From the NCBI RefSeq assembly GCF_032062135.1, contig NC_092864.1, positions 15,610,520-15,674,519 on the forward strand: a stretch of DNA of 64,000 bases, given 5' to 3'. The notes below the pieces were generated by a model. That model searched no databases and was not told the DNA's origin. It was given only the letters and a program-made list of their open reading frames with translations. The number at the start of each line of letters is the position of its first letter. Positions within the stretch are counted from its first letter, which is position 1. This stretch comes from Pyxicephalus adspersus (Eukaryota > Chordata > Amphibia > Anura > Pyxicephalidae). Shown here in pieces: positions 34,870 to 45,897 of the stretch. The position numbers and the translations under genes are program-made.

Positions 34870-35135
34870 GGACGCACAATTAGAGCCACAGACAATGTCC
34901 CCCATATGGATCGCTGGCTCAGGAAAATGTGCGGGTTGTGTCTCTGGACACAACCCACCCACTCTCCCATCGCAGGTTCAGACCTGAGATGGGAAAGTGG
35001 GAGGTTCTGGCATCATGATGTCACTATGGGGGAAGTTTCTTCCTCTTTGAGTGATACCCAGTTCCCCATGCATGTGCGGTCTAGAGCCAGTAAATTTAGT
35101 TGGTCCATGGGTCCGAAAAGGTTGGCGACCACTGC
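34870..35135. mobile_element. Second, left-truncated copy of the same hAT-like MITE
   Basis: Shares TGTGTCTCTGGACACAACCC, TTCTGGCATCATGATGTCAC and GAAGTTTCTTCC with 34160-34467 and ends AAAAGGTTGGCGACCACTG. The left terminus is not recognisable, and the sequence between the two copies (34476-34869) is not part of either as far as I can see. Confidence 0.75.
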
Positions 35136-35237
35136 ACTATAGGTATAGTTAAGCTCCAAACTGCATCGTTTGGAGGATTTGACCTTTGTTGGAAATACCA
35201 AGTACTATTTCACTACTAAAAGTGTTCATCTATTATA

Positions 35238-35439
35238 GGGGGCCTATGTATAAATGTTTTCACCTAATAGTTACCCAACTTTTATCCAAATTCTACACAT
35301 CTTCCATATTGGATTCAACTTGGAAATGTGTAAATCGACTTTTCCGTGATTTTTACATTTTGTATTTGAATTCAATGTGTGAAATGCGGGTAAAAGTTGG
35401 GTGAATCTTGGTTGGAAACATTTATAAACAGATCCCCCC
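35238..35439. mobile_element. Foldback MITE with TTTATAAA-like ends
   Basis: Left arm GGGGCCTATGTATAAATG, then TTACCCAACTTTTATCC. Right arm GGGTAAAAGTTGGGTGAATC, then AACATTTATAAACAGATCCC. The arms pair across most of the 200 bp. Confidence 0.85.
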
Positions 35440-36391
35440 AAAAAATCTTACTCTCTACATTCTCCATATAATTGCATTTTTGCAAAGAAAGAAGCCAGGA
35501 AAAGTGGTGTATATGAACACCTGTGGACAAAGCATTTCTTGTGTTCCTGGAGGTACTGTGGGGCATGTTTTTTGCATGGATAATTTTAATTAAAGTTGTC
35601 CATATTTCTTTTCTAAGAAAGTATGACTTTAAGCATTCAAAGCTGCAAAGAGATTTTAAATGCCTTGCAAACCTGATATCAATTTGTTATTATCATTTAA
35701 GCCTTCCTGAGCTTCCTACTCACAAAGATTAGGAAACATTTATGTTTTTTGTACCAATCTTTAAAAATTCTGTTTTTATAGGTTGAAAAATTCACATCTT
35801 GAAGAAAACATAGTATAAGAGTTTTTTCCAAGCAGTATGCCATCTGACTTTTATGTAATTCCTATCAAAGATGCCCTCAGGGTCTTCTTAATCCAGAAAG
35901 TGATAGAAGGCCCTTCCAATGCCAATCATTGGGATTTTCATATGACCACTGATTGTAATAACCTGTCTGGTACTTTGACATAACCACTGAGGCATGAATG
36001 AGAAGCTTAAGTAATAATTACTTAATGAATGGAAAATGGAGTCACTGTAACCTAAAATATCAAGAATAATGTAATCTGTCATAAAGGGAAGCTGAAGTGA
36101 ACTTTTGTAACCACTAACTACCAGGTGCCATTTTTAAATGGGCCATTAAAATGAGCTTACTTTACCGAGTGAAATTTGGAAACAGTAACATGAACCCTGG
36201 TAGATGTTTGGTGGAACTACCAGCTCTCCGTGATAAACTGAAATAAGGGTATTTCTAGAATCCAAAGAGTCCAGGAGCACCCTTGGGCTAAGGTAGGGTC
36301 AATTCTGAGAACACCACAATGATCAGGGCTGATGTCCTTTCATTATTCTCCTTATCTCCTCCCATTTCTTTCTCTTTCTGAGTAATTATTT
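35440..36391. other. Intron 1, no recognised element
   Basis: AT-rich sequence with no recognised features. Confidence 0.4.
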
Positions 36392-36720
36392 AATTAACAT
36401 TATCTTTTATATATCACCGAAATATTATGCAGCACTTTACAAAGTCCATAGTCATGTCCTGTTCCTCAAAGGGGCTCCCAATCTAATGTACCTACCATAG
36501 CCATATTCAATAACAAAGGACAATTTTGGGGGGAAGCCAATAAACCTATTTGCATGTTTTTGGAAAGTGAAAAGAAACTGGTGTACCCAGAGAAAAACCA
36601 AGCAAACACAGGGAGAATGTGCAAACTTCAAGCAGATAGTGTCCTGGCCGAGATTTAAGCACCCAAGGGACCCAGCACTGCCAGGACCAGAGTGCTAACC
36701 ACTAAGCCACCGTGCTGCCC
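36392..36720 (-). mobile_element. V-SINE-like element, reverse orientation, near full length
   Basis: Read in reverse, the head GGGCAGCACGGTGGCTTAGT with GGTTAGCACTCTGG resembles a tRNA-derived promoter region. The centre (GTTTGCACATTCTCCCTGTG and CTGGGTACACCAGTTTC) is the conserved V-SINE core. The tail ends in the L2-like GTAAAGTGCTGCATAATATT. No target duplication was resolved. Confidence 0.8.
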
Positions 36721-37120
36721 TATATTAGATTTTGATTAGGATACAAGGATGTTTACAAAGCTGTTAAGCTAAAAACCTTCCCAATTTGCACCTACTTTCC
36801 TCTAGACATAATCTGTTATCCCCAAGACCCCAGAGACTTGCCTGGACCTTTGAACTGGTGCTCATGGGTCAAGCAACGCCTCTGATTAGAACCACTGATA
36901 GAATATGAATCAACTTTTGTAGCACAACGTAGGACAAAAAGGAATTCCCATTCTGTCACCGGGACTGCATGTGTACTCCTTCCACCTTGGAGCAGAAAAG
37001 AGCTGATAAGCTTTGTCCTTTACCATAGTGATTTATTGCTTAGGGCACAGAGATCACCATCTTTTTTTTATAAAAGTGCACAAAGGGGCAGGATTAGGAT
37101 CATCACAAAAATTACATACA
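36721..37120. other. Intron 1, no recognised element
   Basis: No feature recognised. Confidence 0.4.
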
Positions 37121-37284
37121 TAGATTGTAAGCTTATCGGGGCAGGATCCTCTCCTCCTCCTGTGCCACTGTCTGTATCTGCAACCCCTATTTAATGTACA
37201 GCTCTGCGTAATATGTTGGTGCTATATAAATTGTGTTTATTATTATTAATAATAATAATAATAATAAGAAGAAGAAGAAGAAGA
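37121..37284 (+). mobile_element. L2-type LINE 3' tail with ATT/AAG repeats
   Basis: TAGATTGTAAGCTTATCGGG, then CTCTGCGTAATATGTTGGTG and CTATATAAATTG, followed by TTA, AAT and AAG trinucleotide runs. Only the 3' UTR is present. Confidence 0.85.
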
Positions 37285-38434
37285 ATACATACAGGGTATA
37301 TCTCCCCATATATAGCCAAAGGGCCAATGGACATTCTGAATACCATTAGTGGCTATTTCATCAACCTATTATATCAATCATTCTAAAACGCATACAATCT
37401 TACAATTTACCAATTGTGAAAATAGTCACACAAATCATAACAGACCAATTAGATCACATTTGATTGCTTCACAGTTCACATTTAGAGCTTCTTGTTTCCT
37501 GAGCCAGTTACACTTGCAGAATTATCTAGATATAAACCATGCATTAGGAAAATCACTGGGATTTCCTCCTCTCTTTTCCTTTTAAAATACAAGTTCACCT
37601 GGCTGCTGAACCTCTGCCCTCAACAATAACCTTGAACAAGTCTGCAGGAAATGACTTTTGACTTTTCTTGATCTCCATATTTTTTAGGGCTCAAGGCTTG
37701 TTCCCACTGGTGCATTGCATTAACGTATGGCAATAATACCTATCCAAACACACCTTACCAATACACTACAACTGGTCATACATTTTACTTTACAAAATGC
37801 AGCAATCAATACATTTGCATGCAATGTGCTGCTTAACGCAGCTCATACCAAAGTGCATAGCAACACGTGTTTAGCAAAATGCACTGCAGATCTATAATGA
37901 TAACAATAGTAATAGGAAAGTAATAAAAGCACAGGGTCACTATATTAGCAAAATAAGCTGCATAGAGATCAGCAAAATCAGTCCCTATATTTTATTCATG
38001 GTAAATCAACTTCAACAGGTATATAACTAACATAAATAAATCCAAATCTGCTAGTAATTAAAGCAATTAAAATCAAAATATGATCTATAGAAAATGGTAC
38101 AAAACAAACAATTCTCCACAACCTAGGTAAAGTGTTAAAACAAAACTGAAAAGATTTATATTTCACTGGCAAAAACTCTGCCATCAGAAGTCCTAAAAAG
38201 TTTGAAGATTTAAATCCAAATCAATATCTTCTTTGAATTTAAAATTATTGTATAATAATGGCAGAAAATATTAAACATCAACATATATATTCATAAAAAA
38301 TGTGACAAAGATTTATATCCGGATAAGGATCCTTGTTTTCAAAAATGTGTCTTTTACCTGCAGATCAAAGTATATTTAATAGGAGCGTATATAAATCATG
38401 TATTGCACAGAGGGCAGTTTTTAGTATTAGTATT
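37285..38434. other. Intron 1, no firmly recognised element
   Basis: Around 37690-37880 a stretch rich in GCATTGCATTAACG- and AATGTGCTGC-like words looks repetitive and loosely resembles 46268-46350, but the family is unknown to me. Confidence 0.4.
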
Positions 38435-38640
38435 AGTTTTAGTATGAGCTCACAATCTAAAACCTTTACCCTAGTCTAATGCCAATTATGGGAAGTACCC
38501 AATTACCATAGTAGTATGATTTTGTGAGATAGGAGAAAATCAATGCAAACGTGGGAAAACATACAAACTAACTTCACTTAGATTCAAACCTGGTACCCTA
38601 GTTTTGTAAGAAGAGAATACTAGCCATTGAGCCACTATAT
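38435..38640 (-). mobile_element. Diverged V-SINE-like element, reverse orientation
   Basis: TCACAATCTAAAACC at the left and AACCTGGTACCCTAG plus CTAGCCATTGAGCCACTATA at the right follow the layout of the element at 36392-36720, with many substitutions. It ends 29 bases from the proposed signal-peptide exon. Confidence 0.6.
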
Positions 38641-38669
38641 AGTTAATTCATTGATTGCAAGAGACTTAC

Positions 38670-38725
38670 CTGGCTGAGTGCAAAATGAACAAATGTAGCC
38701 AGCCCAGTGCAGACTTCATTGCCAT
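38670..38725 (-). CDS. Proposed signal-peptide exon of the class B1 GPCR
   Basis: On the minus strand an ATG in a strong context (CTGCCATGGC, G at -3 and +4) opens MAMKSALGWLHLFILHSA, a plausible signal peptide with a hydrophobic core. It is followed immediately by the textbook donor CAG|GTAAGT. A second in-frame ATG lies two codons in. The exon ends two bases into a codon (AG). Joined to the inner acceptor of the next exon (starting T at 8487) it gives AGT and keeps the receptor frame, putting the TM4 Trp at residue 268, near the position in GLP1R. Strand and order agree with the other exons. No sequence similarity can prove a signal peptide, and the implied intron is about 30 kb, so this rests on phase, Kozak context and splice site. 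Confidence 0.5.
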
Positions 38726-41329
38726 GGCAGATGGCAGCAATATGCTCCAATTACAGATCTGATTGGCAGCCTCCTTGAGTCTTACTATAGAACAATCTTT
38801 ATTCAATTGCTCCGAAACTCTCCTCTTAGCTTTCTCCCTTCTGTAGAATTCTCATCAGTTCCATGTATCCCTCTCCTAGACCCCTCCTCTGCCCACCCTC
38901 CCCTTTAGCTTCCCAGCCTTTGCATTGAATGCATCACCACCTATATTCATCTGTTATCCCTGCCATTCCCAGCTCTATCCATCTGTCTCTTCTATTCCAG
39001 GCAGCTTTTATTTTGAGCAGGGATGGTGCAATTGCTTTACTAGTAGTAATTTTTCTAAAGAAGTGATGATTAGTTTAAAGGATTTTGGGGACCACATGAT
39101 TGGCTGAAGATTTCTGAAATGGTAACACAATTAATTCTTGAAAAGAAAAGGCAAACGGATAGACAGAGAAAAAGGAAGCCTATTGAGGTATTGAGAGTTT
39201 TACTTAGGCAGCAGAGAAATTTTACTTTGCAAATTAAATTTTCTTTTTGCATGGTGAACATTTCCTTATCTTGGTGAGCAAGGTATGTTTAGTTCAATCA
39301 TGTGCAAAAAGAAATCATTTTTCCTTTTCTTGCATGTGATTTAGTGTTCAAAGTGAACATGCTTTCATCATGTTCATTAGGTGAATATTCTGTATTTAAC
39401 CTTAAAGAAAAAAAAAGACAAATGGGGTGGGTAAAAAAATATACTCCATGTAACTTTTTTTCCTGCCACAAATGCAATTCTGTTCATCCAGTCTTATACC
39501 CCCGCCCAGCAGCATCACAATAGCTGCATTTCTGCAAAGTAACTTTGTCAGCAACCAAGGCTGTTTTTGGAATATTAAAGAACCTTGGGGTCACTAGTCT
39601 ACTGACTCCATTGTTTGCTCCCAAACACGCAATCTGGAATAGAAAAGGGTGAATATTACCTTTCAAGCTGTCTGCACTGGGAAATCCTCCATAGAAGTCT
39701 TCTGGAAAATTGCCACTTCTGGGAGTGTTATCTCCTTACCCCCTCTATAAATCTAACTAATTCCTTTATGTTTTTCGGGCTGGCAGGTCTTGTGAGTCCA
39801 CATGATCCTCCTAAGGCTTTAGGCAGCCATGCATAGGAGTTACATTGTCTCCAGAATCCCGGTTTATTCACGGAGCTCTACACGACATGGAAAATGCCGT
39901 GCAAGCAAAAAAACAAAAAGCCACCAAGAGCAGGGGAAATGTTATTTTTGACTAGGGAAACTTTGTATGTCCCATCTAACCCCTACAGCTCTTACTGTTT
40001 TCTTTAAGTGGTTGAAAGAAGTTGAGCAGAATCCCAAAGCCCAGCAGAGAACAAAGGAGAGAAGTGTAGCATTCCGGCCACGTTGGTGGAGGATTGCTTA
40101 GGGTTGGGTGGTATGTTCTTGGAAACACAGTATGAGTTATTTGCCACAATTTGCAAAATTTCATGTCCACATTTGTGAGTTCAAGTTTCATCTTTTACAT
40201 CTCCACGTAATAAGAATCAATCCGGGAGAATAGGAGTGGATATAGAATTTACATGTGGGCACTTAAAATTATCCACAACACACAAAGAGTGAAACCTGCT
40301 TCCTTTATAACATATTGAGCACAGTGAGCTCTGTAATATGCAATGGCAAGCAACAGTGAAAATATAAAAGAAAACATGAATTTGCATATTAATATAGATA
40401 TAATAAATAGGGGCATTAAACTGGTCCCTGGAGGCAGTAATTTACTTGAGTGGCCTAGATGTGCCAAAACATTTGTTAAGTGTTCCTGAAAATTGTCTTA
40501 AAATGTTAGCAATTAATCCCCTCATAAAGGGAACAAATCCAGCACAATGTATTATTATGTGTGCAATTACATCTTTTCCTGTTGGTCTGCACATTCTTGT
40601 ACATGCTATGTTGAGGAAATACAAGGACTATTTACATATTGGAGGATCTGGAAGGTTTTATTGGAATCATTCTGGTTTAAAGCTGAACTGAACATGGATA
40701 ATTGCACTGCTGAATGGCACCGCATATGGGAGGTGTAATACCTGCCAAGTGATTTGTCATTTTTTCTATCCAAGTTTAAGCAGAGCTAAATTGATAGGGG
40801 TAAGCTTTTGCCATAATGATGTGCATACCTCCTAATTATGGCATACACCTACCTATTTCTAAGTGCTGGTGATCCTGTCACCGCTGCCATCTTTGCTGCT
40901 CAGTCTTCCAGGTCCAACCTAATACACTTCATCCATTTGGCAGCCATTAATGATATGTGCAGGAGTTACATTGTTCTCCAGCATTAGGTCAATGCCCAGT
41001 ACCATATGGAATTGATCCAGACTGTACTGTGCACCGTACCATGCTGTGTAAGCCAAAAAATAAAATGCTACCTGAGATTTTGCATGCCACAAACCTTAAT
41101 GTTTTTGAGTTTACTTCTGCTTTACCTCTTAGAGCAAAACCAGATAAGTGGCCTAACTTTTCTTTGCCGTGGGCAAACAATATAGCCTGGTCACCTCCAT
41201 ACTCTCTGCCTGTGACTTGATAATGAAACAACAGCGGCATCTCTTATTGAAGCATCATATTAGTTTGTTACCACCCCCTGCCACCCCATCCTCAAAAATA
41301 TAACACAATCTGTCCTTCTACTAAAAATT
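38726..41329. other. Probable 5' UTR and promoter side of the receptor, then intergenic
   Basis: If 38670-38725 is the first coding exon, the 5' UTR and promoter lie just right of it. The minus strand has a G-rich tract near 38880-38905 (GGGGAGGGTGGGCAGAGG) but no convincing TATA box at a fixed distance. From about 39 kb onward the sequence is intergenic and unrecognised. Confidence 0.35.
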
Positions 41330-41850
41330 TTGTCCATGCCTTGTCTTGATACTGCAACATCCTCCTTTTTGGCTTACATACAAACAGACTGGCACCTATC
41401 CAATCCCTACTGAGCTCTGCCACTTGCCTGCTAACTGCTCCTACAGGTCTTGATTGCTGACACTCTTACCAATACCTGTGCCAATTGCTTTATTGGCTCG
41501 CTAATTTTCAGATAGCATCCTAACCACAATCTCTTATTCTTCTTCCTGATTACTTTCTCACACTCCGAGACTTCTCACAGGTTTCACCTCTTCCGTTGGA
41601 ACTCACAAAATCCATCATGCTATGAGCCCTGAAACATTTAGGAATACCCTAAGGTGTCCCAGGTTAGGGTATTAGCAGACACATTTGCTGATATGAACCT
41701 TCTGCATCATCTGCTCAAGGATTATCACCCTACCCAGTGTTTCCACCCTTCACTCCTCTAGATTGTGAGCTCACAAGGGCAGGACCCTTCTTGGATTGTT
41801 TCCTGATTGGTAACCTTGCCTCTTCCAGCAGCCATACAATGGGATCAGAG
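41330..41850 (+). mobile_element. L2-type LINE, decayed 3' region
   Basis: CTTGATACTGCAACATCCTC, CTTTCTCACACTCCGAGACT and TAGATTGTGAGCTCACAAGG follow the order of an L2 ORF2 C-terminus and 3' UTR. It is more diverged than the other L2 pieces and probably another subfamily. Confidence 0.65.
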
Positions 41851-42249
41851 TCCGGCTTTAGTCTGTTTCTAACAGTTTGAAACCATTTGTTTTGTGTTTC
41901 CATTACAAAGCCAGCTGTGATAGAAAAAAAAGCTTAAAATTCTACACTGATGAGAAATCTGAAGATACATTTTTCCAAAATACTAATTGATATAGAGGTG
42001 AATGATGGCTTGTCTTTAAGTGCTTTTACTGCTTCTTCAGAATATGTAAATATTTATTGTACATTCTGCAGGCACAGGTTCACATTAGGATAAAAGATTT
42101 AATGGTGCATTAATAAATACAGAGCTGGATTATTCCCTGCATTTTATATCTCCCCGAGATTCCATTTGAAATGCTATGACATTTTCACATATTACTTTGT
42201 GCCTTGGGCATAAAAAGTTCTTAAACTTCATGTACATTCAGTATCCATT
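41851..42249. other. Intergenic, no recognised element
   Basis: AT-rich sequence without recognised features. Confidence 0.4.
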
Positions 42250-42545
42250 TTAAATCGGAACTAAACATAAATAATTCTGAGCAGGCGGGATGTTTATTGC
42301 AGAAAGAACAGGCAATGTATTTTCCACAATAAAAAAACTTCCTGTTCCAAAGTTCCTGTACTCATCTTTCCATGCTCTGTTGCAAATACCGCCATGTCCG
42401 CCTGGCCTTTATCGGTGTTCGGCCTCCTTGATTGACCAGTCCGGAATGGCATAACTAAAATGAATATACTCCCAGCATCCTGGCGTATGTTGTTAAGTTC
42501 TGCTCTTGTAAGTGCAGGATAAAAGATGCCGGTTTAGATATAGTG
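42250..42545. mobile_element. T2/Kolobok-like MITE, right end decayed
   Basis: Starts TTAAATCGGAACTAAACATA. Internal GGCCTCCTTGATTGACCAGT matches the related element at 50920. The right end near GCCGGTTTAGATATAGTG has lost the TTAA. Confidence 0.65.
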
Positions 42546-43300
42546 AATTGTAAATGTTGTAATATTGCTCTAGAGGAAAAGGCAATGTATTAAAAAAAAT
42601 TAATTGACCTATCCATTTTGATACAGAATATACAACAAGCACCTAGCAATTTACAGGGGTCAGTGATGGCCACCTAAATATTTTTCTTGGTACAAATTGG
42701 CTTTTACTGGATTTAAATTCTTTTACATGGCTGTCTCCTGTTATATTACTTGTCTCTCTGACAGTTCACTTTATTCCCACCATTTCCACCTTTATTAATG
42801 TAGCCTCTCCTGAATGTCCTGTCCTAGAGGATCAGCTTATCTTTTCCATGTGCTGGACACCGCTGTCACATTACATTACAGGCCGAGTCTTATTCTAATG
42901 ACAGGTTCTCATCCTGACACTCAGCTTGTATATCATGTATATGGATTGATCAGGGAGACAGCTGAGCGAGGGCAATGGGCAAAACACACAATTCACTCAG
43001 AAATATGCCCTGACAATAGATGCATGCCAGAAGTTCAAAGCTTTCCTGTATTATAAACTAGCTTGACAGTATTAGATATTTTGATTGATTAGATGAAAAT
43101 GTCAAATTGATCAAAAATTGATCAACACAAATTTCATTTATTGCAATCAATTGGGCAGAATATTGGTCGAAAAAATAATTGGAAAAGGTGTGTTGTTTTT
43201 TTTTGTTGGTTGGTTGGTAAAGAAATTGAAATCACGTTTTGTGTTATGATCAATATTTCCATAAATATAACTGGTAAAATGGTTTGTATTTAGTTTGTAT

Positions 43301-43834
43301 TTAAAGTGGAACTAAACCTCAAACAAAAAAATGACACTTACCTTTAATCCTGCAGGTCCCTCGATGGCGATGGTCCTTCCCGCGATCCGGTCCTACTGCG
43401 TCCTGGATTTCCTTTTCATCCTGGTGCTGAGGAAGTGCAGGGTGCAGCCATCTTCATTCTTCTTCTTCTACCTGTCTTCTTGGCATGTCACCTGATCTCG
43501 TACTGCACAGGTGCGAGATCAGGTGATGTACCCGCTGAAAAGGGGAAAAAAAGAGAGGGGATCTCACTGCACTTGCATGAGATCGGCTTCTTTTTCCTCT
43601 AATAGAAAAATTCCCCCTTTCTGTGCATGCCTGAGATTAGGGGCCTCCCGGAATGCATGACGTAGGTATCCCGCTTCCATTTAGTCTTGATCGCCTCGGC
43701 AATCAAGACTGAGCAGAAAGGTGCTGCACCCTTTTATTTTTTTTTTAAAACAAAATAAATAACATTTTCCCTTTACATATAAGCGTTGTCTACCCCTTTA
43801 TGTTAAGTGAAAGTTGTGTTTAGGTACGCTTTAA
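43301..43834. mobile_element. T2/Kolobok-like MITE
   Basis: Starts TTAAAGTGGAACTAAACCTC and ends TTTAGGTACGCTTTAA, with TTAA at both ends. In reverse it matches the MITEs at 23683 and 27783, including GCAGCCATCTTCATTCTTC and CCCGGAATGCATGACGTAGG. Confidence 0.85.
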
Positions 43835-43895
43835 GGTGAATTATCAAACAAATGATTGATACAATCAACACATGTATTCAATCACAACAATTGAT

Positions 43896-44231
43896 TTAAA
43901 GTCGGACTAAACCCAGTTTACACTCACCTGTTACCATTACAAAGAGGGTGCTGCCATCTTCTTCCTTGTTGTGATCTTTGACTGGGTGGGATGACATAAC
44001 TTCAATGCAAGTAAGTGGGGGGTTCTTGAAGTTCCAGAAGCTGCAGAGGAAGTCAGGATGTGCTGGGTATCCTGCCAACCAATGCTTGCACAGCTCAGCA
44101 ATTCTGACAGCCAAAGCGAGCAATCAGGCAGGTAAGAGTGGTAATTGCAGAAGGGACATCACCCGTCCTTTTCTACAATAAAGCCCTGTCTGATCGCAAA
44201 TTTGTAAAGGAAAACTGTAATTCTGCTTTAC
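43896..44231. mobile_element. T2/Kolobok-like MITE, other subfamily
   Basis: Starts TTAAAGTCGGACTAAACCCA and ends AACTGTAATTCTGCTTTA. It lies only about 60 bases from the preceding MITE. The open frames on both strands belong to the repeat. Confidence 0.75.
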
Positions 44232-44584
44232 CCCCCTCTCTCTCCCCTACAAGCAATAGCTCTTGCTCATCATTCCAACCTCTGGGCCAAGCGTTTTCTC
44301 TATCTCACCACCTTGGCTTACCCCATTCTCCCATTACATTACACATATAGTGGCTCATCCTCTAACTCACACAGATGCAATATCGGTTTCCCGGAAAATA
44401 CTCCCTCCAGTTTTTGCTAACACCCTGCTATCGTGCAGCAACCCTTAGGAAGCCGTCATTGGGCGAAATATGTTGGATATAACGGATAGGCGATTGCGAT
44501 TCTGCTAACTGTACTTGCCCTTGTTACACGGCTATAACTGTGCACTGAGTGTGTGATATATGTCTAGCGCAAACTCGTTGGCCA

Positions 44585-44950
44585 ATTATTGGATCTTTTC
44601 TACAGTCTGGTTTTAGAGCTGCCCATTCCACTGAAACAGCCCTTTCTAAAGTGGCCAATGACCTCATCAGAGCTAAGTCTCAAGGCATCTTTTCCCTGCT
44701 CCTTCTCCTTGATCTTTCCTCTGCTTTTGACACTGTTGATAACCCCCTTCTAATACAAATCATGCGCTTGGTATCAGTGACACTGCTTTCTCTTGGTTTG
44801 CTTCCTATCTGTCTGACCGCTCCTTTCAAGTTTCTTTCAATGGTAACTCCTCCTTATTTAATGTACAGCGCTGCGTAATATGTTGGCGCTATATAAATCC
44901 TGTTTATTATTATTATTATTATTAATAATAATAATAATAATAATAATATA
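44585..44950 (+). mobile_element. L2-type LINE: reverse-transcriptase fragment joined to 3' tail
   Basis: Frame 44600-44790 gives [20 protein letters not shown] followed by [18 protein letters not shown], the early RT domain of L2 elements (RT motif with the first catalytic Asp in LDLSSAFD). Soon after, from about 44845, comes CTTATTTAATGTACAGCGCT and GTTGGCGCTATATAAATCC, the extreme 3' UTR, then ATT/AAT repeats. The remaining RT including the F-DD box is missing, so this is an internally deleted copy. Confidence 0.85.
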
Positions 44951-45187
44951 TGAAATCCTTATATTGGTATTATTTGTATTTTATGAGAACCTATCACTGA
45001 ATACAGTTTATTATTTGTCTTTAAAAAACCCCGCTTGTCTATTTCCTTTTTATCGACATATATTTTTGGGGTTGGCAATATCCCATTCAAGGGAATTTCT
45101 ACACTTTCAACAATGTAATCATTCACACGATTATGCTAATTTAACTCCACTGCTTTAAAATTATTGTAATATCACAATGACATCAAA

Positions 45188-45333
45188 GGTTCTATTTATA
45201 AAGCAGTGAATCTGATATTCACTAAAACATTTTCTGGTGAAGAATCCGGGTCCATGTGTTTCAATGGCAGTAAATAATCTCAACCAGAAAATGTTTAAGA
45301 GAATATCAGATTCACTGTTTTATAAAAAGACCC
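45188..45333. mobile_element. Foldback MITE
   Basis: Left arm CTATTTATAAAGCAGTGAAT, then CACTAAAACATTTTCTGG. Right arm CCAGAAAATGTTTAAGAG, then ATTCACTGTTTTATAAAAAG. Clear inverted repeat around a short loop. Confidence 0.85.
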
Positions 45334-45350
45334 AGATTGCAAACTATAGA

Positions 45351-45480
45351 GGGGTCTATTTTTAAATGTATTAGATTTACCTAACTTTTACCCATCGTTA
45401 ACACATCGTTATGTGAAAACAGTGTGCATTTGGGGAAAGTTGGGTAAATCTTTGATGAAAATATAATTAAAGTAGACCTT
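45351..45480. mobile_element. Second foldback MITE, adjacent
   Basis: GGGGTCTATTTTTAAATG with TTACCTAACTTTTACCC on the left is answered by GGGAAAGTTGGGTAAATC on the right and a decayed GTAGACCTT end. Same style as 35238-35439. Confidence 0.65.
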
Positions 45481-45557
45481 ATCGTGTATATCTAGCATAT
45501 CTATACATGTGCACCCGATGTTATTTGTGATCCTGATTAGCTCTCCTAGTTTTTATC

Positions 45558-45897
45558 TTAAGCTACATACACACGTGCAATTATTGTCATTGGAAAGGAT
45601 CTTTCACGATCCTTTCCAAGACTAAGCACTGCACGATGCATGAACGGTGCTGTACATACAGCATCGTTCTGCTCTATGTAGAGGGGAGGGGGAGAACGAC
45701 CGAGCTGCACCCTGCTGTGCGCTCTCCCTCTTCCCTTGCATTAGGATCATTTGTCGCCCATGGTCCGTGGTTCCCCCAGGACGCTCAGTCGGACGATGGA
45801 GGACGGGCGCTGTACATATGCCAGATTCACATCCATCCGATATCAGCCCTGAGCCGATTATCAGGGGAGAACCATTGGACGTGTGTACCCAGCCTTA
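45558..45897. mobile_element. Harbinger-like non-autonomous DNA transposon
   Basis: Left end TTAAGCTACATACACACG and right end CGTGTGTACCCAGCCTTA are inverted, with TTA/TAA at the edges. An internal palindrome, GGAAAGGATCTTTCACGATC with CTTTCC, follows the left end. I recognise it as one of the most common ranid frog repeats. The superfamily is a guess from the 3-base TTA edges. Confidence 0.7.
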
